The notes: generated by a model not told the origin, from the sequence alone. A stretch of DNA of 64,000 bases from Jatrophihabitans telluris (GCF_023516435.1 NZ_CP097332.1:3720001-3784000); one strand, 5' to 3'. Positions 15,282 to 22,929 are shown, counted from the first letter of the stretch. Program-made: numbers and translations.

Positions 15282-16136
15282 TCAGCCCGCGATCCGCACG
15301 GTCGTGTTGGCGCCCCAGATCGCCAGCGAGAGAAAGAAGTCGACGACGTTGATCGCCACGATCGCGGTCCGCACCGCTCGTCCGACCGCGGTGCCCACCC
15401 CCGCCGGTCCCCCGGATGCGGTGTAGCCGTAGTAGCAATGGGTGTTGATGATGACGACCGCGAAGATCAGCACCTTGAAGAACGACCACAGGATGTCACC
15501 GGGGGGAAGGAACAGGTGGAAGTAGTGGTCGTAGTTGCCCGTCGACTGGCCGTAGTAGGCGGTGGCGATCGTCCTGGTCGACAGGTAGGAGGAGAGCAAT
15601 CCGATGACGTACAAGGGAATGACTGCGATGAAGCCGGCGATGATTCGGGTCGTAACCAGGTAGGGCAGGGATGGGACGGCCATCACCTCGAGTGCGTCGA
15701 TCTCCTCGGAGATGCGCATCGCGCCCAGCTGCGCGGTGAAGCCACAGCCCACGGTCGCCGACAGGGCCAGCCCGGCCACGAGCGGCGCGATCTCGCGGGT
15801 GTTGAAGTACGCCGAGACGAAACCGGTGAACGCCCCCGTACCCAGCTGGTTGAGGGCGGCGTACCCCTGCAGGCCGACCTCGGTGCCGGTGAAGAAGGAC
15901 AGGAAGGTGATGACCCCGATGGTGCCGCCGATGACCGCCAACGCGCCGGTGCCGAAGGTGACCTCGGCGAGCAGGCGAAGGACTTCCTTCTTGTACCGAC
16001 GGATCGTTCGCGGCGTCCAGGCCAGCGCCTTCGCGTAGAACATCACCTGGTCGCCGAGGTCGTCAAGGAACACCCCGGGGCGACCGGCGGTCTTGCGCGC
16101 GCGGGACAGCACCGAGCCCAGGACCATCGAGGTCAT
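15282..16136 (-). CDS. Mce transporter permease, YrbE-B type
   Basis: Integral-membrane permease of the MlaE/YrbE family, 284 aa from ATG 16136, two bases after the stop of the first permease. Typical blocks are AYFNTREIAPLVAGLALSATVGCGFTAQLGAMRISEEIDALEVM and TASGGPAGVGTAVGRAVR. It should pair with the other YrbE to form the channel powered by the ATPase encoded upstream. The frame is open to 16271, but that extension is Ser/Arg-rich antisense-like sequence. Confidence 0.93.
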   Translation of the reverse strand: MTSMVLGSVLSRARKTAGRPGVFLDDLGDQVMFYAKALAWTPRTIRRYKKEVLRLLAEVTFGTGALAVIGGTIGVITFLSFFTGTEVGLQGYAALNQLGTGAFTGFVSAYFNTREIAPLVAGLALSATVGCGFTAQLGAMRISEEIDALEVMAVPSLPYLVTTRIIAGFIAVIPLYVIGLLSSYLSTRTIATAYYGQSTGNYDHYFHLFLPPGDILWSFFKVLIFAVVIINTHCYYGYTASGGPAGVGTAVGRAVRTAIVAINVVDFFLSLAIWGANTTVRIAG

Positions 16137-16137
16137 C

Positions 16138-16914
16138 TCATGAGCCCTTCGGCGGGACGATCTGGAAGTAGACCGCGGTGAGGACGAAGTTGACGAAGAA
16201 CAACAACAGGAAGGTGATGACCACCGACTGGTTGACCGCGTCTCCCACGCCCTTCGGGCCGCCGCCGGCATTCAGTCCCTTGTACGAGGCCACCACCGCT
16301 GCGATCAGCCCGAAGATCAGGGCCTTGAGCTCGCCGGCGTACAGGTCGGGCAGCTGGGCCAGCGCGGAGAAGGACGCGAGGTAGGCCCCCGGGGTCCCGC
16401 CCTGCAGGATGACGTTGAAGAAGTAACCGCCGGTGACGCCGACGACGCTGACCAGGCCGTTGAGCGCCATCGAGACCAGCATGCACGCCAGGACGCGAGG
16501 CACGACCAGCCGCTGGACCGGGGAGATGCCGAGCACCTCCATCGCGTCGATCTCGTCGCGGATCTTGCGCGATCCCAGGTCGGCACAGATCGCCGAGCCA
16601 CCGGCCCCGGCGATCAACAGGGCGCAGACGATGGGTGAGGCCTCGCGGATCACCGCCAGCACGCTGGCGGCCCCGGTGAACGACTGGGCACCGAGCTGCC
16701 GGGTGACCGTCCCCAGCTGCAAGGCGATGACGGCCCCGAAGGGAACCGCGACCAAGGCGGTCGGGACGATCGTGACGCTGGCGATGAACCAGGCCTGCTG
16801 GATGAACTCCCGTCCCTGGAACGGACGCTTGAAGGTCAGCCGCACGACGTCCAGGAACAGGGCGAACAGTCGTCCTGCCTGGCTTACCCCTGAGACGAGT
16901 GAGACCCCGGCCAT
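16138..16914 (-). CDS. Mce transporter permease, YrbE-A type
   Basis: MlaE/YrbE-family permease, 258 aa. Family blocks: AVIREASPIVCALLIAGAGGSAICADLGSRKIRDEIDAMEVLGI and GGGPKGVGDAVNQSVV. Several hydrophobic helices span the protein. It starts one base after the ATPase stop. The order ATPase-YrbEA-YrbEB-MceA-F makes this a self-sufficient transporter operon, whereas mycobacteria keep the ATPase (MceG/Mkl) apart from the mce operons. Confidence 0.93.
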   Translation of the reverse strand: MAGVSLVSGVSQAGRLFALFLDVVRLTFKRPFQGREFIQQAWFIASVTIVPTALVAVPFGAVIALQLGTVTRQLGAQSFTGAASVLAVIREASPIVCALLIAGAGGSAICADLGSRKIRDEIDAMEVLGISPVQRLVVPRVLACMLVSMALNGLVSVVGVTGGYFFNVILQGGTPGAYLASFSALAQLPDLYAGELKALIFGLIAAVVASYKGLNAGGGPKGVGDAVNQSVVITFLLLFFVNFVLTAVYFQIVPPKGS

Positions 16915-16915
16915 G

Positions 16916-18001
16916 TCAGCCCACCGCCGGGGGTGCCGCGGCTACCGGCTGCTCGGCGAGGGTGGAGTCGGCGCGGGTGGAGTCGGCGCGGGGTGACTCG
17001 GCCAGTCGCTCCGAGTCCAGGGCCGCGGTGATGACGGCCTGCGCCTTGGGTGGCAGCGTGTGCAGCATCTCCAGCACACGGGCCTGCCGCCGGCCTGCCG
17101 CCTGCCGGACCGGCAGCCCAGGCGAGGGCAACAACTGCGGGGGCACCCCGCCACCGCTGGCCCCCTTCGGGCCGGTGCCGGGCGCGGGGGCCGCGTCCTG
17201 GTCGAGATTGGCGAGCTCCGCGGCGACCTGGGCCGCGTCCTTCTCCTCGCTCATGCCGATCGGGCCTTCGCGACGGCCGTTGAGGAACTGCTTGACGACC
17301 GGTTCCTCGCTGGTGAGCAGAACCTCGCGGGGTCCGAACATGACTAGCTCGCGCCGGAACAGCAGGCCGAGGTTGTCGGGGACGGTCCGGGCGGTACCGA
17401 TGTCGTGGGTGACGATCAGGAACGTCGAGTCGGTGACCGCGTTGAGGTCGACGATCAGCTGGTTCAGGTAGGCGACGCGGACGGGGTCCAGGCCGCTGTC
17501 CGGCTCGTCGAACAGGATGATCTCAGGATCGAGGACAAGCGCGCGGGCCAGCCCGGCCCGCTTGCGCATACCCCCGGAGATCTCGCCGGGAAGCTTCTTC
17601 TCCGTCCCGGTCAGGCCGACCATCTCCAGCTTCTCCATGACGATGGAGCGGATGTCGGACTCGGACTTGCGGGTGTGTTCGCGCAACGGAAAGGCGATGT
17701 TGTCGAACAGGTTCATCGATCCGAAGAGTGCGCCGTCCTGGAACAAGACCCCGAACAGTTTGCGGGTCTCGTACAGCTGGTGCTCGCTGCACTTGGCCAG
17801 GTTCACGTCGCGGATCAGGATCGAGCCACGATCGGGCTTGAGCAGGCCGACCAGGGTCTTGAGAAACACCGACTTACCGGTACCCGACGGGCCCAGCATC
17901 ACCGAAATCTCTCCGGGGGGCAGGGTGAGGGTGACGTCCTGCCAGATCGACTGGCGCCCGAACGACTTCGACAACCCCTCAACCGCGACCTCAACGCCCA
18001 T
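16916..18001 (-). CDS. Mce transporter ATP-binding protein (MceG/Mkl type)
   Basis: ABC ATPase energising Mce uptake, 361 aa from ATG 18001. GGGAGA lies 11 nt upstream; an in-frame GTG three codons earlier is an alternative. Walker A GPSGTGKS (37-44), Q-loop Gln88, signature ISGGM (141-145), Walker B IILFDEP (161-167), switch His199. Residues after about 255 form a Pro/Ala-rich tail with an ADST repeat, longer than in MlaF. In M. tuberculosis the homologue mkl (Rv0655) also lies near rpoB, so the neighbourhood is partly conserved. Confidence 0.93.
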   Translation of the reverse strand: MGVEVAVEGLSKSFGRQSIWQDVTLTLPPGEISVMLGPSGTGKSVFLKTLVGLLKPDRGSILIRDVNLAKCSEHQLYETRKLFGVLFQDGALFGSMNLFDNIAFPLREHTRKSESDIRSIVMEKLEMVGLTGTEKKLPGEISGGMRKRAGLARALVLDPEIILFDEPDSGLDPVRVAYLNQLIVDLNAVTDSTFLIVTHDIGTARTVPDNLGLLFRRELVMFGPREVLLTSEEPVVKQFLNGRREGPIGMSEEKDAAQVAAELANLDQDAAPAPGTGPKGASGGGVPPQLLPSPGLPVRQAAGRRQARVLEMLHTLPPKAQAVITAALDSERLAESPRADSTRADSTLAEQPVAAAPPAVG

Positions 18002-18239
18002 TGCCGTCACGTTCTCCCGTCGTCGAGTACTCCGCAGTTTTGACCAGCTTGTGCAGGGTGCCACGATGTGTCGGAGAGTGACCGACAGGACACGACACGA
18101 CTTCTGCGGACGAAGCCCTGTCGCGCGGTACAACGAGGCGGGGCGGCGCAGGTTACCGTCGGGTAGAAACTGGATTGCTCCTGTGTGACAGCGTTGAGAA
18201 CTCCAGCGAGGTTGTTGTCCGCCTGTTCCGGAGGCCCTG
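18002..18239. other. divergent intergenic region, mce operon / osmC
   Basis: Must hold the promoters of the leftward mce operon and the rightward osmC gene. I find no pair of -35/-10 boxes good enough to call on either strand. GGAGG at about 18229-18233 is the ribosome binding site of the osmC gene. Confidence 0.4.
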
Positions 18240-18713
18240 ATGCCCGGCCGTACCCATGACTACCGGCTTTCGGTCACCTGGACCGGCAATCGGGGCGCAG
18301 GCACCGCGGACATCCGCGGCTACGGGCGGGATCACGCGGTCAGCGCCGAGGGTAAGCCTGGGCTGCTCGGCAGCGCCGACCGCGCCTTTCGGGGTGATCC
18401 GTCGCGGTGGAATCCCGAGGAACTGCTGCTCGCCGCCCTGTCCCAGTGCCACATGTTGGCCTATCTGAGCGTCGCCGCGCTCGCGGGCGTCGTCGTCACC
18501 GATTACTCGGACGAGGCCACCGGGAGGATGGTGGAGGCGGCCGGAAACAGTGGACGCTTCGAGTGGGCCGAACTTCACCCGGTCGTGACCGTCGCCGACG
18601 AGAGCATGATCGAGGCCGCCGGACACCTTCACGCCGAAGCACGGCGCCAGTGCTTCATCGCAAATTCGGTCAACTTCGAGGTCCGCCACGTCCCGGTCAC
18701 CCGCGCCCGTTGA
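18240..18713 (+). CDS. OsmC family peroxidase (first copy)
   Basis: Thiol-dependent peroxidase of the OsmC/Ohr superfamily, 157 aa, which would reduce organic hydroperoxides in the cytoplasm. The two redox cysteines are in place: Cys70 in LLLAALSQCHM and Cys138 in RRQCFIANSV. The Glu of the PEELLL block and an Arg are likewise present. ATG 18240 has GGAGG 7 nt upstream. The last codon plus stop (CGT TGA) is made by the first unit of the repeat cluster behind it, so the repeat reaches into the gene. It differs clearly from the second OsmC at 21.6 kb, so they are not a recent duplication. Confidence 0.88.
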   Translation: MPGRTHDYRLSVTWTGNRGAGTADIRGYGRDHAVSAEGKPGLLGSADRAFRGDPSRWNPEELLLAALSQCHMLAYLSVAALAGVVVTDYSDEATGRMVEAAGNSGRFEWAELHPVVTVADESMIEAAGHLHAEARRQCFIANSVNFEVRHVPVTRAR

Positions 18714-18917
18714 GGTTGCCCTCGTTGCCCGCCGCCGCCCGTTGAGGTTGCCCTCGTTGCACACCGCCGCCCGTTGAGGTTGCCCTCGTTGCACGCCGCC
18801 GCCCGTTGAGGTTGCCCTCGTTGCACGCCGCCGCCGTTGAGGTTGCCCTCGTTGCTCGCCGCCGCCGTTGAGGTTGCCCTCGTTGCTCGCCGCCGCCGTT
18901 GAGGTTGCCCTCGTTGC
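18709..18917 (+). repeat. repeat cluster 1: seven units behind osmC
   Basis: Seven copies of GTTGAGGTTGCCCTCGTTGC start at 18709, 18741, 18773, 18805, 18836, 18867 and 18898. Spacing is 32 bp three times, then 31 bp three times. Between them lie 11-12 bp GC-rich spacers of CCGCCGCC type. The cluster begins inside the osmC stop codon and ends 7 bp before the lysR stop. The unit contains a small GAGG-TTGC-CCTC hairpin. No cas genes are present and the spacers are not unique, so it is not CRISPR. Because 31-32 is not a multiple of 3, the frame changes at each unit and it is not a coding repeat. Confidence 0.95.
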
Positions 18918-18924
18918 ACATAAA

Positions 18925-19806
18925 TCAGACTTTGATCGGATTGCCGCTGGACAGGATCGCTGCGGTCAGTGCTTCCACCGGTTCGCTGGCCTTGCGCGAG
19001 GAGCGCAACAGAACCAGATCCATCTGACCTAGCTCGGGCAGTCCCGCCGAAGCCGGCAACTCGACGAAGTCACCCGGAAACAAGGACCGGGCGACCACGG
19101 CGATGCCCAGGCCCGCCCGGACCGCCGCGAGGACGCCGTTCACGCCGCGGACCGTACAGGTGATGCGGTAGGACCGTCCGACCCTCTCCAAGGCCTCGAC
19201 CGCCAGGGACCGGCTCGCGCTCGGCGCCTGGTAGACCACCAGTGGCACCGGCCGCTCGTCCTCGACCCTCGTCCCCGCGATGCTGGCCCAGAGCAACCGG
19301 TCGCGACGTACCAGCCGCCCACGGGGGTCCAACGGCCCAGCGGGGTTCTTCACGAAAGCAAGATCAAGGTGCCCGGACTCGATCCGGCGTTGCAGGGTGG
19401 CGCTCTGAGCAACGGTCAGCTCCAGGTCGATCCGGGGGTAGAGCTGTCGGAAGTCCCGCAGAATCCGCGGGACCTGCGTGAGTGCGATGTCGTCGGTCAC
19501 GCCGAGCCTCAGGCGGCCGGCCAGTCCTGATCCGGTGAAGTAACCGACGGCCTGCTCGTGGGCCGCGAGGATCGTCCGCGCGAAGTCGGCAAGGGCCTCC
19601 CCGTCCGCCGTGAGGGCCACACTGCGGGTGTCACGGACGAACAGGGGGCGTCCCACAGAGTCTTCGAGCTTGCGAATGTGCTGACTCACCGTCGGTTGGC
19701 GCAGGCCCAGGTTGGCCGCGGCCTGGGTGAAACTCAGGGACTGCGCGACAGCCAAGAACGTACGCAGCAACTCCGGGTCATACCAACGCCTCGCGGACTC
19801 ATTCAT
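18925..19806 (-). CDS. LysR family transcriptional regulator
   Basis: DNA-binding regulator of 293 aa. N-terminal winged helix (about 10-70, LLRTFLAVAQSLSFTQAAANLGLRQPTVSQHIRKLE) and a C-terminal effector-binding domain (about 92-290). It is divergent from the MFS exporter gene with about 100 bp between the starts, the usual layout in which a LysR protein controls the neighbouring gene. The effector is unknown. Confidence 0.92.
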   Translation of the reverse strand: MNESARRWYDPELLRTFLAVAQSLSFTQAAANLGLRQPTVSQHIRKLEDSVGRPLFVRDTRSVALTADGEALADFARTILAAHEQAVGYFTGSGLAGRLRLGVTDDIALTQVPRILRDFRQLYPRIDLELTVAQSATLQRRIESGHLDLAFVKNPAGPLDPRGRLVRRDRLLWASIAGTRVEDERPVPLVVYQAPSASRSLAVEALERVGRSYRITCTVRGVNGVLAAVRAGLGIAVVARSLFPGDFVELPASAGLPELGQMDLVLLRSSRKASEPVEALTAAILSSGNPIKV

Positions 19807-19904
19807 TATGGCAATAACACTAATACGATCAATTGGCTTTTGGAATGCCCCTTCGCGGACGAGGATTACAGAAGCAACTACACGAAACCAGCATTGGATG
19901 CCCG
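19807..19904. promoter_or_regulatory. lysR / MFS divergent control region
   Basis: About 98 bp, clearly richer in A and T than its surroundings (for example CAATAACACTAATACGATCA near 19812). It separates the two divergent starts and probably holds both promoters and the LysR binding site. CAAT at 19813 and ATTG at 19833 form a weak inverted repeat, too short for a firm operator call. Confidence 0.45.
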
Positions 19905-21182
19905 TTGAGCACCCCCACCGCCTCGTTCACGTCCACCTTCTCATCCCTACGTACCCGCAATTTCCGGCTCTTCGCCTCCGGGCAGGTGGTGTCCAACACC
20001 GGAGCCTGGGTACAACGAATCGCGCAGGACTGGCTCGTACTGACCCTGACCGGCAGTGCGACGGCCGTCGGAATCACGACCGCCCTACAGTTCCTGCCGA
20101 CGCTCCTTTTCGGCTTGTACGGCGGCCTGATCGCTGATCGATACAACAAGCGCAGGGTGCTGTTGCTGACCCAGATCGGCATGGCGTCCATGTCGGCAGG
20201 CCTGGCGTGGCTCACCTTGACTGATCGAGTTCTCCCCTGGCATGTATACAGGATCGCGTTCGGGCTAGGCCTCGTGACGGCCGTCGACAACCCGACTCGG
20301 CAGTCGTTCGTCAACGAGATGGTCGGACCCGAACAACTGCGAAACGCGATTTCCCTCAACGCATCGGTGTTTCAGCTCGGGGCGCTGATCGGGCCTGCCG
20401 TCAGCGGCTATCTCATCAACGCGGTCGGGTCGGGATACTCCTTTGCGATCAACACCCTTTCGTTCGTAGCGCCGTTCATCGCGCTGATGCGTATCGACGA
20501 ATCTCAACTGAATCGGACGGTCACGACCACGCGATCAGGAGCCAGCCTTCGCGACGGCCTGCGGTACGTCTTATCACGACCGGACGTGCTGTGGCCGACG
20601 ACGCTGGTCGGGATGTTCGGCATCTTCACCATCAATCTGCCCGTCACGCTGGCTGCATACGCGAATACCGAATTCCATTCCGGAGCCAGCGGGTACGGCA
20701 CCCTGAGCTCCGCGGTGGCGCTCGGCTCCGTCGTCGGCGCGCTCGTGTCGGCGCGAAGGACGAGAACCCGCCTTCGCGGCCTCACCATGCTCGGAGCCAT
20801 CGTGTGCGTGCTGACCGTGCTTACTGCGGCAGTCGGCGAGCAGTGGGCGTACACCGCGCTGCTGGCCGCAGTCGGAGCCGCGACTCTGCTCTTTCTGACC
20901 TCCGCCAACTCAACGGTGCAGTTGGCCGCCGAGGACGGAATCCGAGGGCGGGTCATGGGCGTGTACCTGCTGGTCTTCATCGGTAGCGGTGCGATCGGCG
21001 GGCCACTACTGGGCGCAATCGATCAGCACTTCGGGCCGCGCACCGGCATGCTTGTGTCCGGTGTGGTTCCCGGCATCGCGACGGTGGTGGTCGCGCTCAG
21101 GCTGGCCCACGACGGCCACCTGCGCCTGCAGCTCCGGCCGGCCGGCAGCCGCGCTCCGCTGCTCGCGGTTGTCTCGCGCTGA
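19905..21182 (+). CDS. MFS transporter, EntS/MFS_3-like exporter
   Basis: Major facilitator protein of about 425 aa with roughly 12 hydrophobic helices. The loop 2-3 motif GLIADRYNKRRVLL is visible, as is DNPTRQSFVNEMVGPEQLRNAISLN, common in EntS-like drug or siderophore exporters. I prefer TTG 19905 ((M)STPTASFTSTFSSLRTRNFRLF), because the 24 residues added by ATG 19833 look unlike an MFS N-terminus; this choice is uncertain. Probably under control of the divergent LysR gene. The transported compound cannot be told. Confidence 0.88.
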   Translation: MSTPTASFTSTFSSLRTRNFRLFASGQVVSNTGAWVQRIAQDWLVLTLTGSATAVGITTALQFLPTLLFGLYGGLIADRYNKRRVLLLTQIGMASMSAGLAWLTLTDRVLPWHVYRIAFGLGLVTAVDNPTRQSFVNEMVGPEQLRNAISLNASVFQLGALIGPAVSGYLINAVGSGYSFAINTLSFVAPFIALMRIDESQLNRTVTTTRSGASLRDGLRYVLSRPDVLWPTTLVGMFGIFTINLPVTLAAYANTEFHSGASGYGTLSSAVALGSVVGALVSARRTRTRLRGLTMLGAIVCVLTVLTAAVGEQWAYTALLAAVGAATLLFLTSANSTVQLAAEDGIRGRVMGVYLLVFIGSGAIGGPLLGAIDQHFGPRTGMLVSGVVPGIATVVVALRLAHDGHLRLQLRPAGSRAPLLAVVSR

Positions 21183-21319
21183 CCAAGCGCTGCCGGGGCC
21201 ATCCGCTGTGCCTGTCCATTGGCCGCCCGCCTGCCGTCGATGGCGCCCGGGCGGGTATTGCGAGGACGTCGGGCCAGTGGTCTGGTTGACTGGCTGTCAA
21301 ACCGGACGAAAGGCCCAGC

Positions 21320-21529
21320 ATGTTCGTTGTTGTCATCACGGTCCCCGACCAACCCATGATCAATCCTCGGGTGATCGGCCCGTTCGATTCGTGGGATCTC
21401 GCGCAGGCGTTCAGCCAAACGCTCATCGCGAAGTGGGACGCCACGAGTGGTGAGAACGCCACCGTGACCGTCACCCGGATGGAGGATGCATTGCCGGGTG
21501 TCGTCGTTGGCGAACTGGCAGCCGAATAG
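21320..21529 (+). CDS. small hypothetical protein, 69 aa
   Basis: Not recognised by name. ATG 21320 has GAAAGG about 6-11 nt upstream. The protein is soluble and mixed alpha/beta in pattern: VVVITVP strand, a region GPFDSWDLAQAFSQTLIAKWD that looks helical, then ATVTVTRM strand. It could be a small single-domain protein of the kind annotated as hypothetical in actinobacteria. Its stop lies 11 bp before repeat cluster 2, and the first two repeat units are in its sense orientation, as with the other genes here. Confidence 0.6.
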   Translation: MFVVVITVPDQPMINPRVIGPFDSWDLAQAFSQTLIAKWDATSGENATVTVTRMEDALPGVVVGELAAE

Positions 21530-21540
21530 CCGACCCGCCC

Positions 21541-21616
21541 GTTGAGGTTGCCCTCGTTGCGCGCCCCCGCCCGTTGAGGTTGCCCTCGTTGTGCGCAACG
21601 AGGGCAACCTCAACGG
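21541..21616. repeat. repeat cluster 2 with a 21 bp perfect hairpin
   Basis: Three copies of the unit: two forward (21541-21560; 21573-21592, last base T) and one reversed (21595-21614). The second and third form a perfect inverted repeat with 21 bp arms (21571-21591 and 21596-21616) and a 4 nt loop. It sits between two convergent genes: 11 bp behind the small ORF and 10 bp behind the second osmC. Read from either gene, the first unit after the stop is in the same orientation. It could act as a two-way terminator, though no T-run follows on either side. Confidence 0.95.
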
Positions 21617-21626
21617 CCAAAAGGGG

Positions 21627-22070
21627 TCAGTTCTTGAGAGCGGCATCCAGGGTGATCTCGACACCGGTGAGAGCCTTGCTCACCGGACAGGTCTCCTTGG
21701 CGGCCTGAGCCACAGCAACGAAGCCGGCCTCGTCGAGCCCGTCCACCTCACCACGGACGGTGAGTTTGATGCCCGTCAGACGGAAACCGCCATTGTCCTT
21801 GTCTGGGCCGAGTTCTACATCGGCGGTAACGTCCACGCTCTGCGGCGTGCCCCCGGCCTCGCCGATCAACGCGGAGATCTGCATGGCATAGCAGGAAGAG
21901 TGCGCAGCAGCAATCAGTTCTTCGGGGCTCGTGGTGCCCCCGGCATTCTCAGCAGCGCGCTTGGGAAACGACACGTCGTAGGTGCCGACGTGTGAGCTCG
22001 ACAGTTCAACCTGACCAGACCCGGTCTGCAGATCGCCGGTCCAAGCGGTTCGAGCGGTACGAGTAGGCAT
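21627..22070 (-). CDS. osmC: OsmC family peroxiredoxin (second copy)
   Basis: Organic hydroperoxide-reducing enzyme of the OsmC subfamily, 147 aa from ATG 22070, preceded by GGAGGG at 5-6 nt. Redox cysteines Cys60 (SPEELIAAAHSSCYAM) and Cys128 (KETCPVSKALTGVEITLDA) are in the arrangement of E. coli OsmC. It lies downstream of, and in the same direction as, an OhrR-type repressor gene, with repeat cluster 3 and an operator-like palindrome between them. Probably derepressed by organic peroxides. Confidence 0.9.
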   Translation of the reverse strand: MPTRTARTAWTGDLQTGSGQVELSSSHVGTYDVSFPKRAAENAGGTTSPEELIAAAHSSCYAMQISALIGEAGGTPQSVDVTADVELGPDKDNGGFRLTGIKLTVRGEVDGLDEAGFVAVAQAAKETCPVSKALTGVEITLDAALKN

Positions 22071-22096
22071 CAGTGCCCTCCAAAGTGAACGGTTCA

Positions 22097-22146
22097 TCGA
22101 CCAATTGATCGACATTTTCATCGTACTCGATTAAATCGTGCACGAT
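22097..22146. promoter_or_regulatory. putative OhrR operator region upstream of osmC
   Basis: Two palindromes precede the osmC start: TCGACCAATTGATCGA (22097-22112, nearly symmetric) and the perfect 12 bp ATCGTGCACGAT (22135-22146). The second shares CG(T/C)GCACGATC with a site upstream of the OhrR gene. MarR/OhrR proteins bind such palindromes over promoters. Assignment to OhrR is by inference. Confidence 0.5.
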
Positions 22147-22164
22147 CAATAGCCCGACGTGTCC

Positions 22165-22378
22165 GACAACAAGGGCAACCTCAACGCGGCGCGTCCGACA
22201 ACAAGGGCAACCTCAACGCGGCGCGTCCGACAACAAGGGCAACCTCAACGCAAAGGTCCCGACAACAAGGGCAACCTCAACGCAAAGGTCCCGACAACAA
22301 GGGCAACCTCAACGCGGCGCGTCCGACAACAAGGGCAACCTCAACGCAAAGGTCCCGACAACAAGGGCAACCTCAACG
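22165..22378 (-). repeat. repeat cluster 3: seven units behind ohrR
   Basis: Seven units containing CAACAAGGGCAACCTCAACG on the plus strand, with unit starts at 22165, 22197, 22229, 22261, 22293, 22325 and 22357, exactly 32 bp apart. The 10 bp spacers are of only two kinds, CGGCGCGTCC and CAAAGGTCCC, in the order A A B B A B. In the ohrR transcript (minus strand) the units read GTTGAGGTTGCCCTTGTTG, the same sense as in clusters 1 and 2 apart from C to T at one site. The cluster ends 8 bp before the ohrR stop. Confidence 0.95.
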
Positions 22379-22386
22379 GGAACGGG

Positions 22387-22815
22387 TCAGGGCTCCAGTT
22401 GGGAGGCAAGCTCACGCAACTCCCCGACGAGCTCGTTCAACTGGTTCAGGCCGAGGCCGGTCGCGGCACAGATGGCGTCCGGGATGCCAGTGGCTTTGCG
22501 GCGTAAAGCGGCTCCGGACGCGGTCAGGGCGATCTCGACGCTTCGCTCGTCGACGGCGCTGCGCTGACGTGAGAGCAGGTCCAGTCCTTCCAGACGCTTG
22601 AGCAGCGGAGAGAGGGTGGAGGAGTCCAGGCTGAGTCTTCGCCCGATCTGTCCCACGGACTGCGGGCCGGACTCCCAGAGCAAGGCCATCACCAGGTACT
22701 GCGGGTAGGTCAGGCCCAGCGCCTCGAGCAGCGGGCGGTACGCCGCCGTCATCGCGCGCGATGCCCGGTACAGAGCCAGGCACAGGAAGTCGTCCACGAC
22801 AATGGGATCAGCCAT
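22387..22815 (-). CDS. ohrR: OhrR-type MarR family peroxide sensor
   Basis: MarR-family repressor of 142 aa from ATG 22815. The N-terminal block VVDDFLCLALYRASRAMTAAYRPLLEALGLTYPQYLVMALLWE matches OhrR closely, with the peroxide-sensing Cys at residue 12. The winged helix follows (SVGQIGRRLSLDSSTLSPLLKRLEGLDLLSR). Oxidation of this Cys by organic hydroperoxides releases DNA in known OhrR proteins. Usual partner is an Ohr peroxidase; here the neighbour is an OsmC-type enzyme. The upstream 23 codons of the open frame (to 22884) lack family character. Confidence 0.9.
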   Translation of the reverse strand: MADPIVVDDFLCLALYRASRAMTAAYRPLLEALGLTYPQYLVMALLWESGPQSVGQIGRRLSLDSSTLSPLLKRLEGLDLLSRQRSAVDERSVEIALTASGAALRRKATGIPDAICAATGLGLNQLNELVGELRELASQLEP

Positions 22816-22831
22816 GACCCCAGGATAATCA

Positions 22832-22842
22832 GTCGCGCACGA
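22832..22842. promoter_or_regulatory. possible OhrR autoregulatory site
   Basis: GTCGCGCACGA just upstream of the ohrR start resembles half of the ATCGTGCACGAT palindrome in front of osmC. Imperfect symmetry; low confidence. Confidence 0.35.
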
Positions 22843-22893
22843 TCTTGTTGTCCGCACGCGAAGGGCGCCAGCACGGCGGGCCACCGAACAGCA

Positions 22894-22929
22894 GAAGGGG
22901 CGGCCCGCACGAGTGCGAGCCGCCCCTTC
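22894..22929 (-). terminator. terminator of rplJ-rplL
   Basis: Perfect 11 bp stem GAAGGGGCGGC/GCCGCCCCTTC with an inner CGCA/TGCG stem, 57 bp behind the rplL stop. The T-tract is weak, but the size and GC content make it the likely end of the ribosomal transcript. Confidence 0.7.

Noticed and set aside
18002-18239. Promoter of the mce operon (TAACCT near 18154)
   Set aside because: -10-like box found, but no -35 at a suitable distance; not called.
18697-18921. A coding gene made of the repeats (NEGNLNG peptides)
   Set aside because: Each unit is 31-32 bp, so the frame shifts at every repeat; the apparent peptides are by-products of repeat composition.
18709-22378. CRISPR arrays
   Set aside because: Period and unit length look CRISPR-like, but spacers are 9-12 bp, GC-rich and repeated, units differ by a base or two, and no cas genes are near.
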